Made by a program: the position numbers and the translations under genes | Shown: positions 31,572 through 42,200 of the stretch, piece by piece | How positions within the stretch are numbered: position 1 is the stretch's first letter | Layout: every line of letters starts with the position of its first letter | Notes under the pieces: generated by a model | Seen by the model: only the letters and a program-made list of their open reading frames with translations | Told to the model about the DNA's origin: nothing | Database searches by the model: none | DNA from: Onchidella celtica | Taxonomy: Eukaryota; Mollusca; Gastropoda; Systellommatophora; Onchidiidae | DNA: 64,000 bases | Reading direction: 5' to 3' | Assembly: GCA_963931925.1 (NCBI GenBank) | Contig: OZ007569.1 | Coordinates: 46,367,021-46,431,020 of the forward strand

Positions 31572-34500
31572 TCTCTTCCTCCCTGAATCTGGCTGGCTTG
31601 TTAGCAACATAGCCTCGAGCCATACGAGTGACAGGTCTATTTGTAGACACTGTTTCTGGAGGGGATTTGACGACTCTAGAATTTGAACTAGGTGTTGCAG
31701 GAATATCTTGGGTTTGTTCGTTATCTTGCAGCACATCATCTGGAGGATCTGGGCTTGGATCTTGATCAGGAAACGAAGACGGTACTGCTTGAAGGTGTTT
31801 CCGGTTTCTGCGCAGCACCCGGTCAGGTGTTTTCACCAAATATGTTCGGTGATCTGGATTTGTTGCAATGACAGTTCCTGGTCCGGTCCACTTGTTTTCT
31901 TCATCTGTCTTGAGAAGAACTTTCTGTCCAGACTCCAGTTGTTTCAGTTGTCTTGCGCCATGTCTGTTGTCGTAATTCCTTTTGTATCTTGTTTTCGTTT
32001 CTTTTGCTCTGTCTTGGATGTCTTGGTTGTTGACTTGTCGAGGGTAAAGGTTCCTCGGCAATGTGGGAACTTTTGTTCTCAGTTGTCGTCCCATCAGGGC
32101 GACTGCTGGGCTCACTCCAGTCGTTGAGAGAATTGTGTTTCTGTAGTTCATCAGAGCTACCTCTAATGAATTCTGTTTCAAAAGTTTCTTTGCAACCTTC
32201 ACAGCACTTTCGGCTTGTCCGTTGGACTGAGGAAAGTGTGGACTACTGGTCACATGTTGAAAGTCAAAGTCTTTAGCAAAGAGTTTGAATTCTCTGCACT
32301 GAAATTGTGGTCCATTGTCACTAGCCAGAGTTTCACAAATTCCGTGAGTTGCAAAAATGTTTGTTAGCTTCTGGATGATAGCTTGAGATGTTGTAGAATT
32401 CAGTTTTACTACTTCGATCCATTTTGAGTAGTAATCGACTACGACTAAGTATTCATTTTTCCCATGTGTAGCGAGATCTACTGCAATTTTCTGCCATGGC
32501 CTCTCAGGTAGGTCAGTTGGTATTAATGGTTCATTCCGCTGAGAGGGTCTATTTTCTCTGCAGGAGAGACAGTTCTGAATCATGTTCTTGATATCTCTCG
32601 TGATGCCGGGCCACCACACGGATGCGTCAGCATTCTGTCTGCACTTTTCGATTCCTTGGTGAGTCTCATGTAGTTTAGAGAGAATGTAATCTCTTTGAGA
32701 ATGAGGGACTACTATTCGGTTGTTGAAAACTAACAATCCATTCACAATAGACAGTTCTCCTTGCACTTGTTGAAAATTTTGTAGTGTTTTAGGTACCTCT
32801 TTTGGCCAGCCATCCATCACAAAATGCATCACTTTCTGTATGTCTGTATCTTTCTTGCTTTCTTCCCTCAGATTTTCTAATCGTGAAGCAGTGACGGGCC
32901 AAAAGCTTTCCAGAGATTCCACATAAGCCTCTACATTCTGTCCTGTTTCTTTATCTTGAGTTGTATGGTAATTCATTGGACTTCTAGAGAGAGCATCAGC
33001 AATGACGAGCTCTTTCCCTGGCACATGAATGACATTGTAGTTGAATCTTAAAAGTCTCATCAGTAGTCTTTGGCATCTGGCAGGGCATTTATCTAAATCT
33101 TTTTTCTTCATCAATGGAACCAATGGTTTATGGTCTGTTTGTAATTCAAAGTTATCAAGACCAATTAGGTATTTTCCAAATTTTTCACATGCATAGACCG
33201 AAGCCAAACATTCTTTCTCTATTTGGGCATAACCTTTTTCTGTTTCTGTCAATGTTCTAGATGCAAATGCTATGGGCTGAAGTTTGCTTCCTTTCATCTG
33301 TATTAACACTGCTCCCAACCCAAAACTGCTGCTGTCTGCACTGACAATTGTTTCACAGTTAATGTCAAAGAATCCCAAGGTTGTAGCTTCTGCTATTTTC
33401 TTCTTTGCAAGGTTGAATGCATTTTTCTGCTCTGCTCCCCACTGATATTTTTCTGACTTTTTCATCAAATCAGTCAAAGGTTTCAAAATTGTAGCTAGTG
33501 ATGGAACAAATTTACTCATGTAATTGAGTAACCCACACACAGTGCGTAGCTCTGTCAATGATGTTGGCGGCTGTAGTTTCTGTATGGCCTCCACCTTTTC
33601 AGGATTTGGTTTTATTCCCTCCTTGTTTATGAGATGTCCAAAGTATTTCACCTCTTTCTGTCTGAAACAACATTTTTCTTTATTTAATTTCAGTCCTGAT
33701 TGTTCTATTCTCTCCAAAACAGCTTCTAGTTTTCTGTCGTGATCCTCTATGTCTTTCCCATAGATGATGGTATCATCCATAATGACTTCACAACCTGGCA
33801 GGCCTTTTAAAGTCTCTTTCATTTTTGATTGGAATACTTCAGGACCTAATGATATTCCCATGGGTACTCTCTGGAAACAGTATTTTCCAAACGGTGTGAT
33901 GAAAGTTGTGAGCATGCTGCTGTCTTCCTCGAGGGGAATTTGGAAGAAACCAGAGGTTGCGTCTAGTGTAGAAAAGACTGTTGCGCCATTGAATTTGGGA
34001 GCGATATCCTCTAAGTTTGGAAGCATGCAGTAGTTTCTTTTCACTGAAAGATTTAACTTCTTGAAATCCACACAGATCCGAACTTGCTTGTTTGGTTTTA
34101 CTACTGGGACCATTGGGGCACACCATTCTGTAGGTTCATTAACTTTTCTTATTACCCCATTTCTTTCCATCCTTTCCAGTTCTTCTTTTACTTTACTTTC
34201 TAAAGGGAATGGTACTCTTCTTGCTGTTGCAACATTATATGGTTCAGCATCTTTGTTTAATGTTATTTTTACTGGTTCAGTTTTCAACAGTCCGGCAGCA
34301 CCAAAAACTTGTTTTCTTAGTTCAGGTTTTAATTTTTCTGTGCGTTCTATGTCTTCTATGTGCCTGATTAAGCCTAGAGCTTCGGCCACATTTCTGCTGA
34401 GTAAATTGCTACCTTCTTTGTTGTTTAAGACCACAACTCTGAATTCAAAGGTCTTTTCCTTTCTCTTTGTCTTCGCTGTGAACTCTCCTTTCACTTGAAT

Positions 34501-35541
34501 ATTTCCTCCTGGTGAGGTTAGATTCAGTTTACATTGATGCAATGTCGGTTTGGTTCTCAACCTTTGAAATGTTTTCTGAGTAATACAAGTAATGTCAGCT
34601 CCTGTGTCCACTTTGAAAGGAACATTTGTATTCTGAATGTTGAGCATCGTGCTCCATGGTGGAGATTTGTCTGAAATGACTGTATCTATTGAAAATGTTT
34701 GTTCAAATTCTTCAGTCACCTCTCTAATGTTTGACCTGCACATTTTGGCAAAATGATTTGCTTTATGACACTTGTGGCAGGTTCTCCCTTTTGCTGGGCA
34801 TTGGTCACGTGGGTGACCTTTCCCACACCTGCGACAATTTTGATACTGAACACTGGTAGGTCTGTGATGATTATGATTATAAGGTTTCTTATGTGGTTTG
34901 TGACCTTGTTGTGGTGCTGTTGCCCCTTTGTAATGCTTTTCATTCTTTTTAAATCCACCTGATTTTACTCTACTCATCTGAGTTTGCTGTGGCTGTGCTG
35001 TGTTATTTGTCAGCTTTTTTAAGAATTCTTCAGTCATTTCCAGACTTCTCGCGAACTGTAACAATCCTGCTACGTCAAGCGTTGATGTAGTGAGTCCTTT
35101 TTCTCTCACTTTCTTCGATGAGCAACCTGATATGAGTTGCGATTTTATTTCATCCTCCGCATTCGGAAAATTGCACTGAGACGCAAGTTGGCGGAGTTCG
35201 GAGTAAAAATCGTCAATTCGTTGAAATTCTTTCTGCCGCTTGTGTCTGAATTCATATTTCAGGATCTCCAAATTTGATCTTGGATTAAAATGATCTGTTA
35301 GAGCTTTAATGAGGTCCTTATAAGATTCATCTGAGGCTTGTATGGTATTGATAGTGGGTAATGATTCTGCAATATCATTTAGATCTGGACCACCATAAGT
35401 GAGGGTAAGAGCGTATCTTCGTTTGCTGCTAGCTATCTCGTATCCATCAAAGATGTGCTCCAGCCTGCGGACCCATCTAGGCCATCGAACTGCGGCACCT
35501 TCAGTGTGGCAATCGAATTGTTCATACGGTGGGAGATTCAT
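31555..35541 (-). CDS. Gag-pol polyprotein of element 2, order GAG-PR-RT-RH-INT
   Basis: The 1328-residue polyprotein starts MNLPPYEQFDCHTEG. It has two zinc knuckles in tandem (CRRCGKGHPRDQC and CHKCHKANHFAKMC, about residues 235-268). A protease motif VDTGADITC lies near 313. Reverse transcriptase follows with ICVDFKKLN and VIMDDTIIYG. The active site is IMDD, a hydrophobic replacement of the Tyr in YxDD that I recall as common in Mag-type elements. RNase H has SADSS, EKE and TDH. The integrase HHCC finger is followed by the D, D, E residues (AVDL, SDNGPQF, GQAES). No stop or frameshift was seen. The protein should carry out complete replication and integration of the element. Confidence 0.94.
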   Translation of the reverse strand: MNLPPYEQFDCHTEGAAVRWPRWVRRLEHIFDGYEIASSKRRYALTLTYGGPDLNDIAESLPTINTIQASDESYKDLIKALTDHFNPRSNLEILKYEFRHKRQKEFQRIDDFYSELRQLASQCNFPNAEDEIKSQLISGCSSKKVREKGLTTSTLDVAGLLQFARSLEMTEEFLKKLTNNTAQPQQTQMSRVKSGGFKKNEKHYKGATAPQQGHKPHKKPYNHNHHRPTSVQYQNCRRCGKGHPRDQCPAKGRTCHKCHKANHFAKMCRSNIREVTEEFEQTFSIDTVISDKSPPWSTMLNIQNTNVPFKVDTGADITCITQKTFQRLRTKPTLHQCKLNLTSPGGNIQVKGEFTAKTKRKEKTFEFRVVVLNNKEGSNLLSRNVAEALGLIRHIEDIERTEKLKPELRKQVFGAAGLLKTEPVKITLNKDAEPYNVATARRVPFPLESKVKEELERMERNGVIRKVNEPTEWCAPMVPVVKPNKQVRICVDFKKLNLSVKRNYCMLPNLEDIAPKFNGATVFSTLDATSGFFQIPLEEDSSMLTTFITPFGKYCFQRVPMGISLGPEVFQSKMKETLKGLPGCEVIMDDTIIYGKDIEDHDRKLEAVLERIEQSGLKLNKEKCCFRQKEVKYFGHLINKEGIKPNPEKVEAIQKLQPPTSLTELRTVCGLLNYMSKFVPSLATILKPLTDLMKKSEKYQWGAEQKNAFNLAKKKIAEATTLGFFDINCETIVSADSSSFGLGAVLIQMKGSKLQPIAFASRTLTETEKGYAQIEKECLASVYACEKFGKYLIGLDNFELQTDHKPLVPLMKKKDLDKCPARCQRLLMRLLRFNYNVIHVPGKELVIADALSRSPMNYHTTQDKETGQNVEAYVESLESFWPVTASRLENLREESKKDTDIQKVMHFVMDGWPKEVPKTLQNFQQVQGELSIVNGLLVFNNRIVVPHSQRDYILSKLHETHQGIEKCRQNADASVWWPGITRDIKNMIQNCLSCRENRPSQRNEPLIPTDLPERPWQKIAVDLATHGKNEYLVVVDYYSKWIEVVKLNSTTSQAIIQKLTNIFATHGICETLASDNGPQFQCREFKLFAKDFDFQHVTSSPHFPQSNGQAESAVKVAKKLLKQNSLEVALMNYRNTILSTTGVSPAVALMGRQLRTKVPTLPRNLYPRQVNNQDIQDRAKETKTRYKRNYDNRHGARQLKQLESGQKVLLKTDEENKWTGPGTVIATNPDHRTYLVKTPDRVLRRNRKHLQAVPSSFPDQDPSPDPPDDVLQDNEQTQDIPATPSSNSRVVKSPPETVSTNRPVTRMARGYVANKPARFREEEMRRSN

Positions 35542-35779
35542 GATGGACTCTGTGGTGTAGATCTAGTAGATTTGGCTCAGGTCTGAACTCATAGACTCTG
35601 CACTGTGTCGATCTATTCTTGCTGTCAGGTCTGATCTCATAGACTCTGCTCTATCGATAATAGGTCTTGGTTCATGGGCTTGGCTTAGGGGCCTTTTTTT
35701 TTTTTTTTTTTTTTTTCAGATACGTCTAGATTCTAGATCTGGTAATGCCAGCTACTTTAACTGACAACATGTTTGTCAG
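35542..35779 (-). other. Short leader of element 2
   Basis: About 240 bases lie between primer site and gag ATG, including a long T run (A run on the element strand) at about 35694-35716. No other gene was seen. Confidence 0.7.
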
Positions 35780-35797
35780 ATCCCACTTCTGACACCA
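35780..35797 (-). promoter_or_regulatory. tRNA-Leu primer binding site of element 2
   Basis: On the plus strand this reads ATCCCACTTCTGACACCA, which as I recall is the 3' end of metazoan tRNA-Leu (CAG type) with its CCA. It abuts the LTR directly. Sea-urchin SURL elements also use tRNA-Leu. Confidence 0.9.
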
Positions 35798-35935
35798 TGT
35801 TTGGGTTCGTATTGTATTGATTTAGTGAACCAGACCATCAGGTACAAGACAATGTTAATTCAACACAACAGACTCCACGTGTAGCCATTTCATAACTTGG
35901 ATTGAAGATGGAAGATGACTAGTTCGACCTTCTCA
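35798..35935 (-). repeat. 5' LTR of element 2
   Basis: It is 138 bp and no difference from 31434-31571 was found by eye. It drives transcription on the minus strand. Confidence 0.95.
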
Positions 35936-36225
35936 AGTGGGACACTGAACTGGTTCCGCCTCATGCGTTCTCTTACCTTTCCGTGCAGGCTGACATTTCC
36001 TCGCGCGTCACTGTCACACGCATTGCAACGACAACAAGTAAGTCTACACGTTTTCTATCCTCGCCAGTGGTGTTTTGTCTGTTGTGTTATATCGCATGTC
36101 CTCAGCTGGACGATATACAACAGTTAATATTCAAAGGCTGTACCCGGAGTCCTTCACGTGAACTTACTGAGTTGTGAAAAAACGAAAAGTGTTTAATACT
36201 CTAGTTCCTTCCCGGCCAGCTAACA

Positions 36226-39200
36226 ATGTCTTTGGCTGCTGCAGTGCTGGTTCTGGTAGTGTTTGTACAATGGTGAGTAAGATCGTCCTTTAAGCTGCTT
36301 GTCTTTATTTGTTGTTGTTGTTTATTTGTGTTGTTGTTTTTTTCTTTCACGTGGGAGAAGGCAGAGTGGGAGTTGTGGAAATATAGTGAAAGAACGAATG
36401 GCCTGTTTCGATATTCTTTGTCTCGGGTACTGTGCTCTGTTGTGTTTTGGACTACTTAAAGTTAAACTTTACACAAGACCCCCCCCCCCCCCATCCCCCT
36501 AATGGGCGTTATGGCCTGCTTTATTTTTTGTCCAGTTTCCATTTTGGTATGACCAAAAGAGACTGTAAGTCACAAAAACTCACACAATAAGATGTAGTAG
36601 ATTTCATTCTGTGTCAAAAAATGAGTTTGACCAACATTGAAATGTACGATCTTTTTCGGTAAAACGACAGTATTATAATTCATTCCAAATAAATTCCAAA
36701 TATTCACACGAATTGTCTTAAGTCGAGGGACTTTTCTCCCCGACCTTGTTGACACTACTGCCCTTTGTAGGGCTCTGACCAACGCTGAGACACCCCCGCC
36801 CCCAAAAATGAAAACGAAACAAAAAAAACTTCAAACTTCCATATATTCTCTCCCCTGTAGGCATTGCTCTCATGTCTATTTTTGGCTGGAGATGTCATCA
36901 ACAAAGCAGTTAAGAAAACTATCTTCCTCAATTCTCCATACCCACACAATGTACCAAAGAAGTACACTTTTGCCCCTCCGAAGTTGTCTATGTTTTGTTT
37001 TTTCTATGTTAGATTCAAGTATACTTATGTACAGTCTCCTTTTCTCCGACGTTTCAGGGATCAAGTCTCTAGTAAACTTGTGAACAATCCCGCCATAGAG
37101 GAAAGCGTTATGTCCTTGTTCCCTGGACTGTTCAAGACCGATGGAGAAGTCGAGACGATCAGGAAAGCGCAGCAACTTGAAGATCAGTTGGGGATACCTG
37201 GCTTTGAGAAATCTAAAAAGAAGGTTGGTATCCTGGTCCGCACTTTATGAATAAAACAAACTCTTTATATCCAATGTTCTTTGTCCATGCAGTTTCAATG
37301 CAGAATCTCCAAACATTCATGCGTTGTTTTGTAAGACTATACTTCCCAAAAGGGCGATTAAATAAGCATTTAGACGTTTGATTTCAATTGTGGGATGGGA
37401 AAATTAATGTTTTAGTTTGTTTCACTTGATGTTACTCCACAGAAATTATGGATTTTGTTCTGTCTTTCGCCGGAAAGTCCGAGGCATCACGGGCGCATGG
37501 AAATTTGGAATATTGAGACAAACCAAAACAATAAATGACACAACACACGAAACCAAAATTCCAGCTCGTCCTTTGATCAATTTCATATTTTATTTCGTCT
37601 TACCTCATGTCATTTTGAACATTCATAATGTGGCACTACCTATGGATGGCTTGCAAAGCATCATGATCAGTATCACAATTCTGGTTGGCCACTATTACTA
37701 ATAAAAGGGACACTACTTGTCATTTCAGAGTGGGTTTCCTTATCTCTTCGTTAACAGCCACTCCACCCAACAGCCACAACATCAAAATGTGTAATATGTG
37801 TTTTCCTTTTTCTTCATCTCTCCTTCTGAATCGTCATTCCTTCTCGTCCTGATCCAATTCTTAGTGGAAAATCAAATGAGATAACATTAACAAAACTTAT
37901 TGCACGTTAACACTTTACATTTTTTTTCATCTTTTATTTGCTTTTTTTTTCCTTTCTTGTTCTTCTTCGTTTTTGTATCCAACACCATCACATTCTTTTG
38001 TGCATTCCTTTTTCATCGGTTTAGTTAATATCATCTCCAGCGAAGTTTAAATTTCGTCTCTGTTCAAAATGTACTGAAGGATGACAATGATGATGGCTAG
38101 CCTGCGAAAGCCGGGATTTGTAACTTGAAGCAGTATGACTCGATCGTTTGTGTGGGTATAACGGGTTTTGTTTCTTTGAAAATAAAGCAGGACCCGTCGA
38201 GCGGACCGTTTAAAATTTATTCACATATCCAGTTTTTTAACTTTTAAGATTGATCAGCGGATCTTCAAATTGCCACTAGCAGTCCACAGTGCATTACTAG
38301 TCACGTCGGTTCATCCAGCCTAACGCATACATACTTTTACTGGGCCTTGAGACGAAATTCTCAACCTTGGGGTATGCGGAGACATTTTAGGCTGCGTCTT
38401 GTTGGGTGAACAGAGACAATGACAACAATAGCCACATGCACACACATAAAATCTACGGCGAGTTTGGTTTCAGATGCAGCGAGACCTTCTCACTATGCAC
38501 TGTTTTTTTTTACTACCTTGATAAGTGTTGTATTTTCTCGCCCTTCCTGTGCATATATGAGTGTCAGAGGGAGAGAGAGAAAGAAAGAGAGACAGAGAGA
38601 GAGAAAGAACAAATTAAAGGGAAAGGATGGGGTGGGCGAGGTTTAACCTGTGCTCAGATTTTGGCAGGGGCCGCAAAGCAAGAAAAACTTGAAAACCTCA
38701 GAATCAAAGTAAATAATACATATAAAATACATTCTTAAAATTTCATTTGAATGAAAAAAATGTAAACTTAATTAAAGGGGCGGGGGGAGGGGGGGGGGAG
38801 AATCAGTCTAATTGCGATGCAGCAATTTTTTTTTTATTGCAGTTACATCCTTGTTGAATTTACAGCTACCTCCATGATTTGAGGTCTTTATTTTAGGAGG
38901 TTCGCTGCCCTTGGCATTTACACCTCACTTTACTTGTTTTTTTATTATTTCTTGTTCTGGCGGGTAGGGGGGGGGGAGATGATATGGATAAATTTTAACC
39001 TATTAATTTCAATTTTGCCCGGGCAGCGGCCTTTCGGCCTGCTCTTTACGATTTCCAACTGCCAAGGTATCTTTAACGTGCGCAGCGTGCACACGGGCCC
39101 TCCGAATTTTTTCGTCCTTATCCGAGAAGACTAGGTACTCGATCCTACCCCCCAATAGGACCAGGGACTTGAAAATATGAGAAAAATCCAATTTCCAAGA

Positions 39201-42200
39201 ACTACTCGATCCTACCCCCCAATAGGACCAGGGACTTGAAAATATGAGAAAAATCCACTTTCCAACATGCCTGCACTGCCCGGGTTTAGAACCCGGGACC
39301 CTTGGCATAAGAGGCGAGCACCTTGCCTCTAGACCACCTTGTCCCCCTCGATGATCTGCACACGTTCCCCTTTAAAAGAAAATCTGCCTCTCTGCCCTTG
39401 CCGAGGACCTTTGAAAACTTTTGTTTTAAATAAACAGGCAATTTTCTTGGAAAGTTTTCTCAGAATGTTTGTACCTATTACTTGAAATTCTCATGCCAGC
39501 ACTAGCCTTGAAGAAATTTGCTGCATGTGCTTCATCATGTTACAGTTAAATAAAGGTGAACAAAACTGGGTATAAATCCCAGAATGTTCAATACAATTAC
39601 ATACGTCAGCACAGAGGAATGCAACTTATAACAAGTTGTTTTCCCTCTGTGTATGTGTGTATGTGCGTGTGGGCGCTTTGGGGGGGGGGGGGGGGGGAGC
39701 AGTGAAGGTATCATAAAAGTCCATGCCCAACGAACTTGAATCAGTTTGGTTTAAACCAAAAGCTGATGTAAGCTGCAAAACAAAATCAAAACAAAATGAT
39801 GTCTTGTAATGTTGCAATCTTTGAAAATTTAATCAATGATCGAGTACACGTAAATCTTTATTGTCAAGACAATTAGAAACTCTTGACAATTCCAAAGATC
39901 CAAAGATCAGAGAAATGGCGAGAACAACAACATCAGTATACCTGCACATAGAGCAGCAGAAAGTAGAATGGTTCGGACACCTTTTACGAATGCCGATCTC
40001 CCAGTTGGCAAATCATGCATACAATGTGCGGTTCTTTGGACCAGTGGCGTCAAAGAAGCTCTGGCAACCCACGGCATTATGCCAAAACCGATTTCCCAGC
40101 TGGCTGCAGACCGAAAGTTCTTTCTTCCTGCGACGCTATGGATGGTCCAAGCAGATTGAAAAAACGAAGGAAAGACAATTCCTAAGGCCACTCAAAATGG
40201 ATTTCTTCCTTACTGCATGGGCGTCCTGGGTATTTGCCCAAGGTCCCCAAGGGCTCCAGGCATGCAAATCTCTGAGTAATGGTATAGGGGACGAGGAACA
40301 GCTTATTGCTTTTCCCCGTGGGGGGGGGGGGGAATTAATTATGTTAAGTCGGCCCTGATTTCTTAGTGTGTTCTACCAAAATGTCAGACGTTTAGAGATG
40401 ATTTTAAATGCAACATATACTTTTTACTATCTCTCTCTCATTTGTTTCCAGGCACACGGGAGACCTGAAAGACCCAGTGGAGGAAGACCCAATGTCATCT
40501 TACACGGCTGCTGCAGATCGTAAGTGACATTGTCAGCCCTCTTTACGGCTTTTTCACTATTTTCATATTGAATTTCTGTTTTTCTTTCAAACCATACAAA
40601 AACTTAATTGATATTTTTAATTTCATGCTCAGCGGTGACAGCAATTATATATATATATGGCCTTTAGCGTCTTTACAGACGGTCTTAGCAGCTAGAATAT
40701 TCACTTTCACTTTGACTGACAGCTTCTCTCGTGGCTTATTCTACCAATGTTTGACCCGAGAGTGCGATGGCAGTGATTGCAGGTCAGTCTTTTGGGTTCA
40801 CTTTGGCGAGTGTTTTCATTCCGCCTCTGTCGTTTTGTCAGGTATGTTTCTTTTGCCTTGAAGTCTATTGCGAGCGTGCCACTGCGCAATTTTTGTCTCC
40901 GTCTGCTTCGATCATTTGCAAGGTTCTCCCATTCATTGGGGTCGATGTTGAATGCTTTCATCGTGACCTTGCAAGTGTCTTTGAATCGCAGATGTGGCCT
41001 ACCTCTGGGTCGGTTGCCAGTAGCAAGTTCCCCGTAGAGAATTTGTCTGGGGATGCGATCATTTTCCATACGGTGGAGATGTCCAAGCCACCGCAGTCTT
41101 TTTTTGCCTAGGAGAGCCTGAGTTGATGGAATGTTGGCTCGGCTCAGAACTTCGATATTTGAGATCCTGTCTTGCCACTTGATCTTGAGAATTTTGCGTA
41201 GGCAGCGCAGGTGGAAGGAGTTGAGGGATCTTTCATGTTTGGAGTAGGTGGTCCATGTCTCTGAGCCATACAGCAGGGTGCTTAGGACGCAAGTTTGGTA
41301 CACGAGTACCTTTGTTTTGATGGTCAGCTTGCTATTGTTCCACACCCTTTTTGAGAGTTTGCCAAAAGCTGTGGCCGCCTTTCCTATTCTGGCATTTATT
41401 TCAGTTGTTATGTCTGTGCTACCACTGATGGTTGAGCCTAGGTAGCAGAATTTTCCCACTTGCTCCAGAGGAGAGCCATTCAGCATGATTGGGTTGGGGT
41501 TTCTCAAGCCTTGTGTCAAAACTACAGTTTTTGAGACACTGATCTTTAGCATGAATTTGTCACAGGCTTTGGCAAGGCTATTGATGAGAGCCTGGAGCGT
41601 GGTTTCATCGTGGGCCACGATTGCAGCATCATCTGCGAAGAGGAGCTCTTGTAACATAATATGCTCTGTACGAGATTTTGCTTTTAGTCTGGCAACATTA
41701 AAAATGGAGCCGTCCACTCTGGTGTTAATAAGTACTCCACTTGAACATTGACCAAAGGCATTCTTGAGTAGGGCTGCAAAATATATACCAAATAAGGTAG
41801 GAGCAAGAACACATCCCTGCTTCACACCGCTGTTTACAGCAAATGAATTGGATGTGCAGCCCTCAAAGTTGACACATGCCCTCATGTCAGTGTGGAAGGA
41901 TGCAATAAGTTTTAGCAATGTTGGTGGACAGCCTATGGATTTAAGGACTGCATACAGGCCAGATCGGCTTACGGTGTCGAAAGCCTTTGTTAGGTCCACA
42001 AAGCATGTTATAAGCGGCCTGTTTTGTTCTTTACATTTTTCTTGGATTTGCCGAAGTGCAAATATCATGTCAATAGTTGATCGTTTGCTTCGAAAGCCAC
42101 ATTGTGTTTCTGGTAAGACTTTTTCCGCCAGTTGTTGAAGGCGGCAGAGGATGACGCGAGCAAAAGCCTTTCCAGTAATGCTGAGGAGGGATATGCCTCG

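Larger units (their letters stand above)
17867..35935 (+). repeat. Tandem segmental duplication, copy B
   Basis: This is the second unit of the array. It starts at the AGTGGGACACTGAAC motif and includes the signal-peptide-like exon near 20868, the downstream exons to 28367, the pyrimidine-rich array and the 29290-31430 spacer. It has gained two Harbinger elements at its left end (17907-20557), a LINE with a truncated LTR (about 24824-26995), and a Mag/SURL-like element at its right end (31434-35935). Confidence 0.9.
31434..35935 (-). mobile_element. Mag/SURL-like Ty3/gypsy LTR retrotransposon (element 2)
   Basis: This is 4502 bp, with 138-bp LTRs at 31434-31571 and 35798-35935 that look identical, and target duplication AGTGG at 31429-31433 and 35936-35940. 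The uninterrupted site is in copy A at 17867. The tRNA-Leu-type primer site and a single intact gag-pol frame in standard order PR-RT-RH-INT fit the SURL/Mag lineage. Identical LTRs and an open frame imply a very recent insertion. Confidence 0.96.

Noticed and set aside
39265-39348. A functional tRNA gene on the minus strand
   Set aside because: The box A and box B pattern lies inside a 472-bp insertion with target duplication, so it is a SINE head.
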